64,000 nt of DNA from Maribacter stanieri (GCF_900112245.1 NZ_FOYX01000001.1:669856-733855); one strand, 5' to 3'; shown: positions 15,750 to 24,960, counted from the first letter of the stretch. A program made the numbers and translations. The notes: generated by a model from the letters alone, not told the origin.

Positions 15750-16787
15750 TTAATATTCTGAAAATCGTTCGTCATTTATAAAAGTCTCATCTGTCAGTAG
15801 TTCAAAGAAGGCCAATAGTCCTTCTTTTTCCCTATCACTTAATGCTATTCCAAGTCCGTCATCTTTTCTTAAAGAATCATCCAATGTTTCTGAATCTACC
15901 ACGCCATTGGTATAAAAATTTAGTACGGATTCTAGGCTACCGAACCTACCATCGTGCATGTAAGGAGCCGTTAGCGCTACATTACGTAAACTGGGCACTT
16001 TAAACTTATAATTATCATTAACACTACCGCTGACCTCAGCCCTACCAACATCGTTCAATTGAGGATTGGGAGGCAATCCATTGTTTCTAAAACTACCATC
16101 GGTAAATAAATCAGTAGCATGGCAAGTGGCACACTTTTGTTGAAAAACCGTTAAACCATATGCTTCAACTTCGGTTAATTCCCCGCCCTCTTCATTTCGT
16201 ACAAACTTGTCATACTTAGAATTTGAGGAAATCATCATGACCATAAACTGGGATAAGGCTTTTAAAAAATTCTCGGCGTTTACACCACCTTCTTCAAAAG
16301 CATTTTCAAACTGTTGCTGATATTCACTGTCCGCTATGAGTTTATTGATGACTCCTGTCATGGTCTCCCCCATTTCTACCTCATTGGTTATAGGTATAAT
16401 TGGAAAAAGGTCTAAATGAGATGTAGCACCATCCCAAGCAAATTCATTAAAAAATGCCATGTTAGAAATGGTAGGCGTATTTCTTGTGCCTTCCAAATCA
16501 TCTACACCGTGACTAAATTGATGACCGTGGTGGGTGAATGCAAAATTTTGCTCATGGCAGAACCCACAAGAGATAAACCCGTTGGAAGAGAGTTTACCAT
16601 CATAGAACAATTTTTTGCCCAACTCAAAACCTAATTGTGTTGGCGGATTGGCTTCTATGTCATACACCAAGTCAGGAAAATTCTCAGGAACTTCTACCGT
16701 CAACAAGGTATTCTCCAATGGTAGATATTCCTCATTATTGCAGGACACCAAACACACTAACAGCAATACCCAAAATAGATATTTCAT
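15750..16787 (-). CDS. mbnH: Dihaem cytochrome c peroxidase-like protein, MbnH type
   Basis: 345-aa lipoprotein (lipobox VSC, Cys16). It has two c-type haem sites, Cys74-x-x-Cys77-His78 and Cys219-x-x-Cys222-His223, and the PYMHDGRF segment of the CcpA/MauG superfamily. The start used is the ATG at 16787; an ATG 15 codons upstream would spoil the signal peptide. It lies directly behind the MbnP-like gene. In methanotrophs MbnH converts a Trp of MbnP to kynurenine to build a copper site; the same pairing is inferred here. A plain peroxidase is the alternative. Confidence 0.85.
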   Translation of the reverse strand: MKYLFWVLLLVCLVSCNNEEYLPLENTLLTVEVPENFPDLVYDIEANPPTQLGFELGKKLFYDGKLSSNGFISCGFCHEQNFAFTHHGHQFSHGVDDLEGTRNTPTISNMAFFNEFAWDGATSHLDLFPIIPITNEVEMGETMTGVINKLIADSEYQQQFENAFEEGGVNAENFLKALSQFMVMMISSNSKYDKFVRNEEGGELTEVEAYGLTVFQQKCATCHATDLFTDGSFRNNGLPPNPQLNDVGRAEVSGSVNDNYKFKVPSLRNVALTAPYMHDGRFGSLESVLNFYTNGVVDSETLDDSLRKDDGLGIALSDREKEGLLAFFELLTDETFINDERFSEY

Positions 16788-16829
16788 CTGTTTTAAATTT
16801 AAAACAGGGCCGCTAAAACTAAGCGACCC
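16788..16829 (-). promoter_or_regulatory. Intercistronic hairpin and 20-bp palindrome before mbnH
   Basis: Between mbnP and mbnH on the minus strand comes a GGGTCGCT/AGCGGCCC stem-loop (16807-16829, one G-U pair), then the perfect palindrome CTGTTTTAAATTTAAAACAG (16788-16807), which ends right at the mbnH ATG. The hairpin plus T-rich follow-up resembles a partial terminator that could lower mbnH relative to mbnP. The palindrome could also bind a regulator. Confidence 0.5.
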
Positions 16830-16838
16830 CATATGTGA

Positions 16839-17642
16839 TTAATGTGAGTGTTCTGATCCGTTATGTACGTGATCTACCGTAAACATACTTGCCGTATTTA
16901 AGGCCACCAATGGTGACTTTTCTTCGCTTACCATAATTACCGACTGTTCAGAAAGTGATAATTTATGCGCTCCGTCTAAAATAGCATTGGCATCTGCCAC
17001 TAGGTGAACAATGGGAGACATTTCATCACTTACCAAAGCATCTGTACCCAGGCTTAGGGTAACTTCCTTATAATTATCCAAGCTTGAACCATGACTACCC
17101 ATATGCACTTTAAAATCTGTTGTTTCGGTCACGGTTTCCGAAGTAAACGTTCCTTCGAAATTTAAAAACTTATAGCCTGCCTGCCATGACCACATCATAT
17201 TGGTCTCTTCGGCTACGGTTAAAAAATCGCCCTGACCTTCAGCACCTTGAAGGTACTTTTCTTGATCTACACCCACACCAAAAGTGATAGACACATAGGT
17301 TCCCGCAGGTATATTCTCTAACACTACCTCTGTATTACCGGTTTCTTCACTGGTAACAAAGTAGCTGTCATCTTTTTCATAAGTAAAGGTTTCACCTTGA
17401 TCATTGGTTAAACGAAAATTACTGACAATATAATTGAGCCTTGTAATTGTCAATGTTTCATTTTGGGAATTGGTATAGCTAGATGTTGCCAGTAAAAGAT
17501 CATCTGATCCCACACTGTTATCAAACTCAATCGTTACACTGTTCTCGCCAGTTAACTCCGTAGCAGTATCATCATCGCTGCTACAACTAACGAATACGGT
17601 TAATACTAAGGTTATTGCTAATATTTTATATATAAATTTCAT
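16839..17642 (-). CDS. mbnP: MbnP-family copper-binding lipoprotein
   Basis: 267-aa lipoprotein starting at the ATG at 17642 (MKFIYK) with lipobox VSC (Cys20). The body shows the MbnP pattern: VTIEFDN at the start of the domain, YIVSNFRLTNDQG, NIPAGTYVSITFGVGVD and the Trp-rich MMWSWQAGYKFLNFEG. Several His follow (HMGSHG and the tail DHVHNGSEHSH). In characterised MbnP a Trp is oxidised to kynurenine and binds copper with His; conserved Trp and His suggest the same here. It precedes the MbnH-type peroxidase and outer-membrane barrel genes. Confidence 0.82.
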   Translation of the reverse strand: MKFIYKILAITLVLTVFVSCSSDDDTATELTGENSVTIEFDNSVGSDDLLLATSSYTNSQNETLTITRLNYIVSNFRLTNDQGETFTYEKDDSYFVTSEETGNTEVVLENIPAGTYVSITFGVGVDQEKYLQGAEGQGDFLTVAEETNMMWSWQAGYKFLNFEGTFTSETVTETTDFKVHMGSHGSSLDNYKEVTLSLGTDALVSDEMSPIVHLVADANAILDGAHKLSLSEQSVIMVSEEKSPLVALNTASMFTVDHVHNGSEHSH

Positions 17643-17849
17643 CTTTTGATATTTTATTATGAATGCAGAAGCCATGTAAAGCTGGCTTGTTACATTCTTG
17701 TCATTGTAATGGTTTCACCTTATGCACAGGCATAAGATATTTTTAAATAAAATAATTGATCAGTTACCCCCGACTTCAGGATTTGAGTCGTGGTAATAAC
17801 ACATAGCTGGGCACCACTTTAAATAAGCTTGCCTAATCTATAATGCTAT

Positions 17850-18221
17850 TTAGGAGATGAAATTTGGTGGACGAAAAACAGTAGATATAAACTGTTGTTC
17901 GTTCAAGTTAGGATGCATTGAAACCAAAGCTGTTTTGATCAATACACTTTCAAAATCAACATCAAGAATATTTACAAAGCCAATAGGATATTCGCGAAGA
18001 TCGGCAGAAGGTATATCTTGATGATCTTTTTCTTGTTGCTCTTTGATCATTTGTGCCAAGTAACATTTACCATCACAATTAAGCATGGGCTTGTCTTTAT
18101 TGATACACAGTACTTCAGCAATATAATCTTGATTTATCACATATTCTAACACAGGCAATACTGGCTTTACCATTGCAGTGAGATAAAGAAGAATAAAGGT
18201 ATATGTGAGAATTTTTTTCAT
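17850..18221 (-). CDS. Small secreted/membrane-anchored Cys protein leading the copper-type cluster
   Basis: 123-aa protein with an N-terminal hydrophobic helix (residues 5-25) and three cysteines, Cys39, Cys49 and Cys53 (LNCDGKCYLAQMI). It ends in a hydrophobic tail FRPPNFIS. Small flavobacterial proteins with a CxGKCYL motif are often encoded next to metal-uptake or TonB-dependent receptor genes, but no function is assigned. Here it lies 208 bp upstream of mbnP on the same strand. A metal-sensing or delivery role is inference. Confidence 0.65.
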   Translation of the reverse strand: MKKILTYTFILLYLTAMVKPVLPVLEYVINQDYIAEVLCINKDKPMLNCDGKCYLAQMIKEQQEKDHQDIPSADLREYPIGFVNILDVDFESVLIKTALVSMHPNLNEQQFISTVFRPPNFIS

Positions 18222-18393
18222 GCTAAACTGGAGTAAAGGTAATTCTCATTTTGAAAATTTCTTAATTATTTCTCCAAATTAACACTTAGGGCTATTGATT
18301 TTGAATGATTTGGGTGAACAGCGTTTTATGAGTATCAGATAATCAGAAAAGAAACGTTATATTTCAATATACAAACCCTTTTGCATTTATAAT

Positions 18394-19935
18394 ATGAGCA
18401 ATAGACTCCTAAGGTTATCTTCGATTAAATTCACATTTTCATTCTTGTTTATCTTTATTATAGCCTGCTCTTCAAATGAGGACATCGTTATTGATAATGA
18501 TGATGATCAAATAACCGAGGAGGTCGAAGAACCGGAAGAAGAAATTGTAGAACCTTTACCAGAAGGACCATCAGAGCAAGAAATATTGCAATCAAAGAAT
18601 GATTTACTTCAGCTTTTAATTGAGAATACATTAAACAATGGAGTAAAAAAGACTTGGCACATTTCAAGCGCTTCATTAGTTAATGCTACGGGGACATTAG
18701 ATATTACCGCTAATAGCAGCATTTTGGATGATGAATTTATTTTTACATCTTCTAATTCTTCCGATGAAGTATCAGGTATTTTAACCTGGAAAAAGAGAAA
18801 AGGTATAAACCATATTGCCGATGCAAATTCATCAGTCGCGAATGATAATTATTCGTCACCTGTTGAGCTTGACTTTATAATTAATGATAATATAGAAATA
18901 GTACATCCAGATTTTACACTGATCAAGGACACTGAAAATACAATTACCGGTGAAATTATAATTGATGAAGCCACTAATTCCAAGTTAATGGTTTCATTGG
19001 TCCAAAAAACTAGTGACGATTATAAAATAGCTCCGACTAACATTAACTTTAAAACATTTGCAAATTTCAACAATATTACCAGCTATAATAAAACTACTGG
19101 ATTTGTAGGGAGCAATAACACCAACAGTTTATATCTATCTTACCGTGATGATAGCAGTTACCCAAGAGTTAGAAGGGTCTACAAATATGATATTAATTCG
19201 CAGGTTTTGGATTCTACCGAAATTACGTATAATGGTTCTGAATTTACTTCAAGCAGATTACATTTAATTGATGATCAATTAGTGGTTGTGGGTTCAGGAC
19301 GAGTATCAACAATGAAAAATACATTAGATTCTGAAATTAGTACCTACCCATATTCTTCTAATTTATCAAGAGCTGGTTCTACAGCGGTCGATTCTCAAGT
19401 GTATTTACTTGGAGGAGATTTAACTGTTCTAGACAATCCAAAAGTTCCTTTCAAAATTCGAAGTTTAAACAACAGCACTTATGATTTACAAGATGTTTTT
19501 ACAATAGAGGAATCAAGGACTATTGCAGAAGGAGAAATAGTTGATTCTGATTTATATGTTTTTGGCGGATTAGTTGAGAACTCAAATCCATATGAATTAA
19601 TTAAAACCGGTTATAAATACAACCTGGATAATGGCTCTTTAGATTATTTTGATTTACCTAAAGGAATATTTGAAACTACAGCTTGCAGATATGAGAATCT
19701 AATCTTTGTTTCAGGTAAATTACCTTTTGTGGAGAATGAGCCAAACTTCTTTTTTGGTGTCTTAAATGTAGAAACAAATTCTTTTATAGAAACCTCTATC
19801 AATTTTGAAAGTATAGATCCGAGTTTAGTGGATATTGAAGGCTTAACTATTGTTAACGATACTTTATATATTGCTGTAGAAAATATTTCAAACTCTAAAA
19901 TTGTTGTAGAATATGTAGATCTAAATTCACTTTAA
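18394..19935 (+). CDS. Kelch-like beta-propeller lipoprotein
   Basis: 513-aa lipoprotein with lipobox IIAC (Cys25) followed by an acidic, Pro/Glu-rich linker (about residues 28-60). Residues 80-215 form one beta-rich domain. Residues 220-510 contain spaced strand pairs such as LHLIDDQLVVVGSG, STAVDSQVYLLGGDL, GEIVDSDLYVFGGLV and CRYENLIFVSGKL, the Gly-Gly blade pattern of Kelch propellers. It is exposed on the cell envelope. Partner or ligand is unknown. It stands alone, convergent with rsmI. Confidence 0.75.
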   Translation: MSNRLLRLSSIKFTFSFLFIFIIACSSNEDIVIDNDDDQITEEVEEPEEEIVEPLPEGPSEQEILQSKNDLLQLLIENTLNNGVKKTWHISSASLVNATGTLDITANSSILDDEFIFTSSNSSDEVSGILTWKKRKGINHIADANSSVANDNYSSPVELDFIINDNIEIVHPDFTLIKDTENTITGEIIIDEATNSKLMVSLVQKTSDDYKIAPTNINFKTFANFNNITSYNKTTGFVGSNNTNSLYLSYRDDSSYPRVRRVYKYDINSQVLDSTEITYNGSEFTSSRLHLIDDQLVVVGSGRVSTMKNTLDSEISTYPYSSNLSRAGSTAVDSQVYLLGGDLTVLDNPKVPFKIRSLNNSTYDLQDVFTIEESRTIAEGEIVDSDLYVFGGLVENSNPYELIKTGYKYNLDNGSLDYFDLPKGIFETTACRYENLIFVSGKLPFVENEPNFFFGVLNVETNSFIETSINFESIDPSLVDIEGLTIVNDTLYIAVENISNSKIVVEYVDLNSL

Positions 19936-19951
19936 TTTAAGTGTAAAACTA

Positions 19952-20623
19952 TTATTTATTCCCCCCAACCACAATTACTATTTCTCCTTTTGGTGGTTTC
20001 TCAGTAAAGTGTTTCAGAACTTCTTCGGCAGTACCTCTAATTGTTTCTTCATAAAGTTTTGTCAACTCCCTTGATACGGAAACAGGTCTTTCAGCTCCGA
20101 AGTATTCTACAAAATGAGCCAAGGTCTTCAATAATTTATGCGGAGATTCATAAAATATAATGGTACGTGGTTCTTCTGCCAATAGCTTTAAACGGGTTTG
20201 TCGCCCTTTCTTAACCGGTAAAAACCCTTCAAAGACAAATTTATCGTTAGGCAGTCCACTATTAACCAAAGCAGGAACAAAAGCTGTTGCACCTGGTAAA
20301 CATTCTACCTCAACACCTGCTTCAACACAGGCACGTGTCAATAAAAAACCAGGGTCAGAAATTGCGGGCGTGCCAGCATCTGATATCAAAGCAATGTTCT
20401 CACCTCCCTTTAATTTGCCAACTAAATAGTCTACCATATTATGCTCATTGTGCATATGATGACTTTTCATTTGAGTACCAATCTCAAAATGATGTAATAA
20501 CTTACCACTTGTACGGGTATCTTCAGCAAGAATAAGATCCACTTCTTTAAGAATTCTAATTGCTCTTAAAGTCATATCCTCCAAATTGCCTATTGGTGTT
20601 GGCACTAAATAAAGCTTTCCCAT
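19952..20623 (-). CDS. rsmI: 16S rRNA (cytidine(1402)-2'-O)-methyltransferase RsmI
   Basis: SAM-dependent 2'-O-methylation of C1402 in 16S rRNA. The 223-aa tetrapyrrole-methylase fold has VPTPIGNLEDMTLRA at the N-terminus, LAEDTRTSGKLLHHF near residues 33-47, LISDAGTPAISDPG near 79-92, and the FYESPHKL and SRELTKLYEE motifs. It is slightly shorter than the E. coli protein because the C-terminal extension is absent, as usual in Bacteroidota. Confidence 0.94.
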   Translation of the reverse strand: MGKLYLVPTPIGNLEDMTLRAIRILKEVDLILAEDTRTSGKLLHHFEIGTQMKSHHMHNEHNMVDYLVGKLKGGENIALISDAGTPAISDPGFLLTRACVEAGVEVECLPGATAFVPALVNSGLPNDKFVFEGFLPVKKGRQTRLKLLAEEPRTIIFYESPHKLLKTLAHFVEYFGAERPVSVSRELTKLYEETIRGTAEEVLKHFTEKPPKGEIVIVVGGNK

Positions 20624-20633
20624 TTATTTTTAA

Positions 20634-20663
20634 AGTAAAAAACCCAACACAAGTGCTGGGTTT
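20634..20663 (-). terminator. Intrinsic terminator downstream of the 230-aa hypothetical gene
   Basis: Stem AAACCCA(a)CAC/GTG(c)TGGGTTT, followed on the minus strand by a T run. It lies only 11 bp before the rsmI start, so rsmI must rely on readthrough or on a promoter overlapping this site. Confidence 0.7.
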
Positions 20664-20685
20664 GTGATACACAAAATTATCATTA

Positions 20686-21378
20686 TTAAGAGAATCTTCG
20701 AGATACTAACTCAATAAATCGTTCTTCAAACGGTTCTTTTCCAGCCCAGTTATTGTAATCTGGTTTTACCATATTCTTTATAAAAGATATAGAACGTTCT
20801 TCTGAATCTATCGTATTCAATTGAGATAATACACGGTTATAATCTTCCATACTATTATTAAACAAATGCTTTACAAATGCCAAACGGTCATTTAAGTCAA
20901 CCTTTACATTGCTTTTTGCCAAACGATCATTCAATGATTTTGGTGCTGCACTAGTTTGTTTTAAATCTTCTTTTGATGGCATAAAGAGTTCCTTGTCATT
21001 TTTCATCAAATCTGGCTTTGACATAAACTCAGCCAAAACATCCTCTAAATCATCATTACTAGGCATTTCAGATATGAAACCTTTTATGGTTTCCATACCA
21101 GGGTGCTTAACTATATCCTCATCATGCGGATTATTCTCCGGTACTCCTGTGTTTCCCTTTAATACCGCGGTTGCCATTTCTTCAAATTTTGCCGCAATAG
21201 CATTTTTGGAAACATCAACTTCCATATCATTTAGTTCAACCTCAATAAACTTAAGCACAGCAAGTTTCTCATATAGGTTTTTAGAAACCTCATACAAATT
21301 TGTTACATCATCTAAATTATCAGCAGTCAAAATTTCTGTAGATAACTTTCTCAATTCCAGTTTCAACTTATTTTTCAT
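20686..21378 (-). CDS. Conserved hypothetical protein, helical
   Basis: 230-aa cytoplasmic protein without signal peptide or membrane span. It has an N-terminal helical region (residues 1-75) with a pattern like coiled-coil pairing, an acidic Asn/Pro linker (80-100) and a C-terminal half ending in DYNRVLSQLNTIDSEERSIS and NWAGKEPFEERFIELV. Close relatives are widespread in flavobacteria next to rsmI and tdk as unnamed proteins. No function is recognised. It is divergent from tdk. Confidence 0.7.
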   Translation of the reverse strand: MKNKLKLELRKLSTEILTADNLDDVTNLYEVSKNLYEKLAVLKFIEVELNDMEVDVSKNAIAAKFEEMATAVLKGNTGVPENNPHDEDIVKHPGMETIKGFISEMPSNDDLEDVLAEFMSKPDLMKNDKELFMPSKEDLKQTSAAPKSLNDRLAKSNVKVDLNDRLAFVKHLFNNSMEDYNRVLSQLNTIDSEERSISFIKNMVKPDYNNWAGKEPFEERFIELVSRRFS

Positions 21379-21482
21379 CTCACAATTTTTACGGTAAAGA
21401 CCTAAATAGCGGGTTTTTTAAATACCTTTATCATTCTTAAATAATAAACGAAAAACCCATTATTTTCGTCTAAAATTACAAA

Positions 21483-22127
21483 ATGTTTCTTGAAAACACA
21501 GTTAATCCTAAAGAACAATTCGGCTGGATAGAAGTCATTGCCGGGTCAATGTTTTCTGGAAAGACAGAAGAATTGATTCGTAGACTTAAAAGAGCACAGT
21601 TTGCCAAATTAAAGGTTGAAATCTTTAAGCCAATGGTAGATACACGCTATGATGATGAAATGGTGGTATCTCATGATGCCAACGAAATTCGTTCTACGCC
21701 CGTACCCGCCGCTGCCAACATTAGAATATTGGGAGACACATGCGATGTTATCGGTATTGATGAAGCCCAATTTTTTGATGACGAAATAGTTACTGTTTGC
21801 AATGACCTAGCTAATAAAGGTGTTAGAGTTATTGTAGCTGGTTTGGATATGGACTTTAAAGGCAAGCCTTTTGGACCTATGCCCGCTCTTATGGCTACGG
21901 CAGAATATGTTACTAAAGTACACGCCATTTGTACCCGTACTGGTAATTTGGCCAATTACAGTTTTAGAAAATCTAATAACGACAAATTGGTAATGCTAGG
22001 TGAGGTAAATGAATATGAGCCTTTAAGCCGTGGTGCATATTATAAAGCTATGCTTAAAGAGAAAGTGAAAACGATGGATGTAAAATCTGAGGAGATTGAT
22101 ACAGTCAAAAAGAATGCTAATGGCTAA
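21483..22127 (+). CDS. tdk: Thymidine kinase, type II, without zinc cysteines
   Basis: Phosphorylates thymidine in nucleotide salvage. The 214-aa protein has the P-loop GSMFSGKT (residues 21-28), the DEAQFF Walker-B-like motif near 97-102 and the lasso segment YSFRKSNND...YEPLSRGAYYK. In most type II kinases the lasso zinc is bound by CxxC and CRxC pairs; here these read CTRT and SRGAY, so the zinc site is lost, apparently as in related flavobacteria. The gene overlaps alr by 8 bp, suggesting coupled translation. Confidence 0.93.
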   Translation: MFLENTVNPKEQFGWIEVIAGSMFSGKTEELIRRLKRAQFAKLKVEIFKPMVDTRYDDEMVVSHDANEIRSTPVPAAANIRILGDTCDVIGIDEAQFFDDEIVTVCNDLANKGVRVIVAGLDMDFKGKPFGPMPALMATAEYVTKVHAICTRTGNLANYSFRKSNNDKLVMLGEVNEYEPLSRGAYYKAMLKEKVKTMDVKSEEIDTVKKNANG

Positions 22128-23226
22128 GGCAGAAGAGACCGTTTTAGAGATTGACCTAAAGGCACTTGGTCATAACTACAGATATTTACGCTCTAAAATA
22201 AAGCCTGAAACTAAATTTATGGCAGTCGTTAAGGCATATGCTTATGGCAGCGATTCTGTTTCTATTGCTAAACATTTGCAAGATTTAGGTGTTGATTATT
22301 TCGCTGTAGCTTATGTAAATGAAGGCATTACTTTAAGAGAAGGTGGTATTACCGCACCTATTTTAGTACTTCACCCACAAAAAATTCATTTTAAGACTTT
22401 AATTGAACATCGTTTAGAGCCAAGCATATACTCTAAAGCTATATTGGCAGATTTTATAGCGACAGCCCAGAAATTGAATACTTTAGATTATCCAATTCAT
22501 TTAAAATTTAATACGGGACTAAATAGGTTAGGTTTCTCTGCGGATGAACTCCCAGAAATTTCAGTCCTTATACAGCAACAACAAGCGGTAAAAATTATTG
22601 CTATATTATCGCATTTAGCTGCCACCGAGGATAGTAAAGAAACGAAATTCACCAACCTTCAATTACACCGTTTCGATGCTATTTGCCAGCAGGCAGATGC
22701 TTTATTTAAAACCAAAACTTTAAAGCATGTATTAAATACTTCTGGTATTATCAACTACGCACATGCCCAGTATGATATGGTGAGAAGTGGCATAGGACTT
22801 TATGGTTACGGCAATGAACCTCATGTTGATGAAGCATTACAACCTGTAATGACTTTAAAGACTATCATCGCCCAAAAGCATAGTATTCCTTCAGGGGAAT
22901 CTGTAGGTTATAATCGTAAATACAAATCGAGCTCGGAAACCGTTACCGCTACTTTACCCTTGGGTCATGCAGACGGTATTGGTAGACAATATGGACAAGG
23001 TAAAACCTTTGTAAGCATAAATGGTCATATGGCTCCTATAATAGGAAATGTTTGTATGGATATGATAATGGTAGACGTATCAAATATAGAGTGTAGTGAA
23101 GGTGATGAAGTTATTATCTTTGGCAAAGAATTACCGGCAAATACATTTTCCCAAACTGCAGAAACAATATCATACGAACTTCTTACTGGACTCTCTCAAC
23201 GTATTAAGCGGGTTTTAACAAACTGA
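22120..23226 (+). CDS. alr: Alanine racemase
   Basis: PLP enzyme that makes D-alanine for peptidoglycan. The start at 22120 (MAKAEETVLEIDLKAL) gives 368 aa; an ATG at 22114 and a TTG at 22096 are in frame too. Lys38 in VVKAYAYGSD is the PLP lysine. The second catalytic Tyr lies in VGYNRKY, and NVCMDMIMVDVS marks the C-terminal beta domain. It overlaps the tdk stop by 8 bp, so it is probably translated from the same mRNA. Confidence 0.94.
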   Translation: MAKAEETVLEIDLKALGHNYRYLRSKIKPETKFMAVVKAYAYGSDSVSIAKHLQDLGVDYFAVAYVNEGITLREGGITAPILVLHPQKIHFKTLIEHRLEPSIYSKAILADFIATAQKLNTLDYPIHLKFNTGLNRLGFSADELPEISVLIQQQQAVKIIAILSHLAATEDSKETKFTNLQLHRFDAICQQADALFKTKTLKHVLNTSGIINYAHAQYDMVRSGIGLYGYGNEPHVDEALQPVMTLKTIIAQKHSIPSGESVGYNRKYKSSSETVTATLPLGHADGIGRQYGQGKTFVSINGHMAPIIGNVCMDMIMVDVSNIECSEGDEVIIFGKELPANTFSQTAETISYELLTGLSQRIKRVLTN

Positions 23227-23311
23227 TTTATTAACATTTCATTAAGGTTTGAGCTTTTTTTAGTAAATTGCGGTACTTATTTATATAACCATTAATAATA
23301 AACACAAGAAC

Positions 23312-23719
23312 ATGTTAAAAGAATTTAAGGATTTCATCATGACAGGTAATGTCATAGATTTAGCCGTAGCCGTATTACTTGCCGGTGCTATGGGATTAGT
23401 AGTTAGCGGTTTTGTTGGCGACATTATGATGCCAATAGTAGGACACTTTGCAGGAGGTGTAGATTTCGCTGATTTGAAAGTTGTATTAGACGAAGCTGTT
23501 GTTGCCGCTGATGGTGCAGTAACTAAGCCAGAAAATGCAATTCTATATGGTAAATGGATCAATGCTATTATCAATTTAATTATCGTTGGTTTTGTATTGT
23601 TCATGATCGTTAAAGCTTATAACAAAACAAAAACTCCACCAGCTCCAGTTGAAGAAGCTCCAAAAGGACCTACTGCTGAAGAATTATTGGTAGAAATTAG
23701 AGATGCTTTAAGAAAGTAA
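23312..23719 (+). CDS. mscL: Large-conductance mechanosensitive channel MscL
   Basis: Pentameric inner-membrane safety valve against hypo-osmotic shock. The 135-aa protein has the conserved first helix with NVIDLAVAVLLAGAMGLVVSGF (pore helix), a short periplasmic loop, the second helix (INLIIVGFVLFMIVKAY) and a charged C-terminal bundle (TAEELLVEIRDALRK). A Pro/Ala-rich stretch links the last two. It ends in a strong terminator. Confidence 0.95.
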   Translation: MLKEFKDFIMTGNVIDLAVAVLLAGAMGLVVSGFVGDIMMPIVGHFAGGVDFADLKVVLDEAVVAADGAVTKPENAILYGKWINAIINLIIVGFVLFMIVKAYNKTKTPPAPVEEAPKGPTAEELLVEIRDALRK

Positions 23720-23775
23720 TTTATAATACTCCCTAATAAATAGGGAACCGTTGCACTGCAACTAACAATAACTAA

Positions 23776-23820
23776 AACCGTCAACTTTGTTTCGCTAACA
23801 TTGTTGACGGTTCCTTTTTT
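23776..23820 (+). terminator. Intrinsic terminator after mscL
   Basis: Perfect 10-bp stem AACCGTCAAC/GTTGACGGTT with a 17-nt loop, then CCTTTTTT. Confidence 0.8.
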
Positions 23821-23894
23821 GTTCAATATTCTAAATAGTACAATGTTATAAATAAAACATTTTGTTATATTTTGATTATTCTTTTCTTTTTTAC

Positions 23895-23924
23895 TTGTGT
23901 AAGTACCAGTATTACCTATTTTTG
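23895..23924 (+). promoter_or_regulatory. Promoter of asd (TTG-19 bp-TATTTTTG)
   Basis: TTG at 23895-23897, a 19-bp spacer and TATTTTTG at 23917-23924 give a complete Bacteroidota-type promoter. The ATG follows 24 bp after the -7 box. Confidence 0.65.
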
Positions 23925-23948
23925 CCGCTTAATATAATTGTTTAACAA

Positions 23949-24938
23949 ATGAAAGTAGCTGTAATTGGTGCCACAGGCATGGTTGGCGATGTAATGTTGA
24001 AAGTATTGGCTGAACGTAATTTTCCATTAACGGAATTATTATTAGTTGCCTCTGAACGTTCTGTAGGTAAGAAAATGACCTTTAAAGGAAAAGAGCATAC
24101 GGTGATAGGCTTAGCAGATGCTGTAGCCGCTAGACCAAATATTGCTATATTTTCAGCAGGTGGTGACACCTCTCTAGAATGGGCTCCAAAATTTGCGGAA
24201 GTTGGTACGACTGTAGTAGATAATTCTTCTGCTTGGAGAATGGATCCTACTAAAAAATTAGTGGTTCCTGAAATTAATGCTCATGAGCTTACCGCTGAAG
24301 ACAAAATCATTGCAAATCCTAATTGCTCTACAATTCAGCTAGTAATGGCATTATACCCATTACATAAAAAATATAAAATGAAACGCGTTGTAGTTTCTAC
24401 ATACCAATCCGTTTCAGGTACTGGTGTAAAAGCTGTTAAACAACTTGAAAATGAAATTGCAGGTGTACAAGGTGAAATGGCATATCCTTACCCAATTGGT
24501 AGAAATGCATTGCCTCATTGCGATGTTTTTATGGAAAACGGTTACACTAAAGAAGAGATGAAACTGGCTCGCGAACCTCAAAAAATATTAGATGATCGCA
24601 CATTTTCAATAAGCGCTACAGCAGTTAGAATACCTACTGCTGGTGGTCATTCAGAATCTGTAAACGTTGAATTTGAAAATGATTTTGAGTTAAACGAGGT
24701 TCGAAGATTGTTAAATGAAATGCCCGGTGTAACAGTTCAAGATAATCCTGATACCAACACCTACCCAATGCCAATTTATGCACACGATAAAGATGAGGTT
24801 TTTGTAGGGCGTTTACGTAGAGATGAAACTCAAAGAAACACTTTAAATATGTGGATTGTTGCCGATAACCTTAGAAAAGGTGCTGCAACAAACGCTGTAC
24901 AAATTTCAGAATATCTAGTTGAAAAAGGCTTAGTATAA
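23949..24938 (+). CDS. asd: Aspartate-semialdehyde dehydrogenase
   Basis: Reduces aspartyl phosphate to the semialdehyde for lysine, threonine, methionine and diaminopimelate synthesis. The 329-aa protein has the NADP motif VIGATGMVGDVML (residues 5-17), DNSSAWRM near 91, the catalytic Cys126 in NPNCSTIQL and the active-site His in AGGHSESVNVEF. Length is normal. It has a full upstream promoter and its own terminator, so it is a single-gene unit. Confidence 0.95.
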   Translation: MKVAVIGATGMVGDVMLKVLAERNFPLTELLLVASERSVGKKMTFKGKEHTVIGLADAVAARPNIAIFSAGGDTSLEWAPKFAEVGTTVVDNSSAWRMDPTKKLVVPEINAHELTAEDKIIANPNCSTIQLVMALYPLHKKYKMKRVVVSTYQSVSGTGVKAVKQLENEIAGVQGEMAYPYPIGRNALPHCDVFMENGYTKEEMKLAREPQKILDDRTFSISATAVRIPTAGGHSESVNVEFENDFELNEVRRLLNEMPGVTVQDNPDTNTYPMPIYAHDKDEVFVGRLRRDETQRNTLNMWIVADNLRKGAATNAVQISEYLVEKGLV

Positions 24939-24960
24939 ATTATACCTTTTTCAACGTTAA

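Noticed and set aside
20672..20679. TAATTTTG on the minus strand as an rsmI promoter
   Set aside because: It would start transcription at the hairpin that ends the upstream gene and no -33 box is visible; not strong enough to list.
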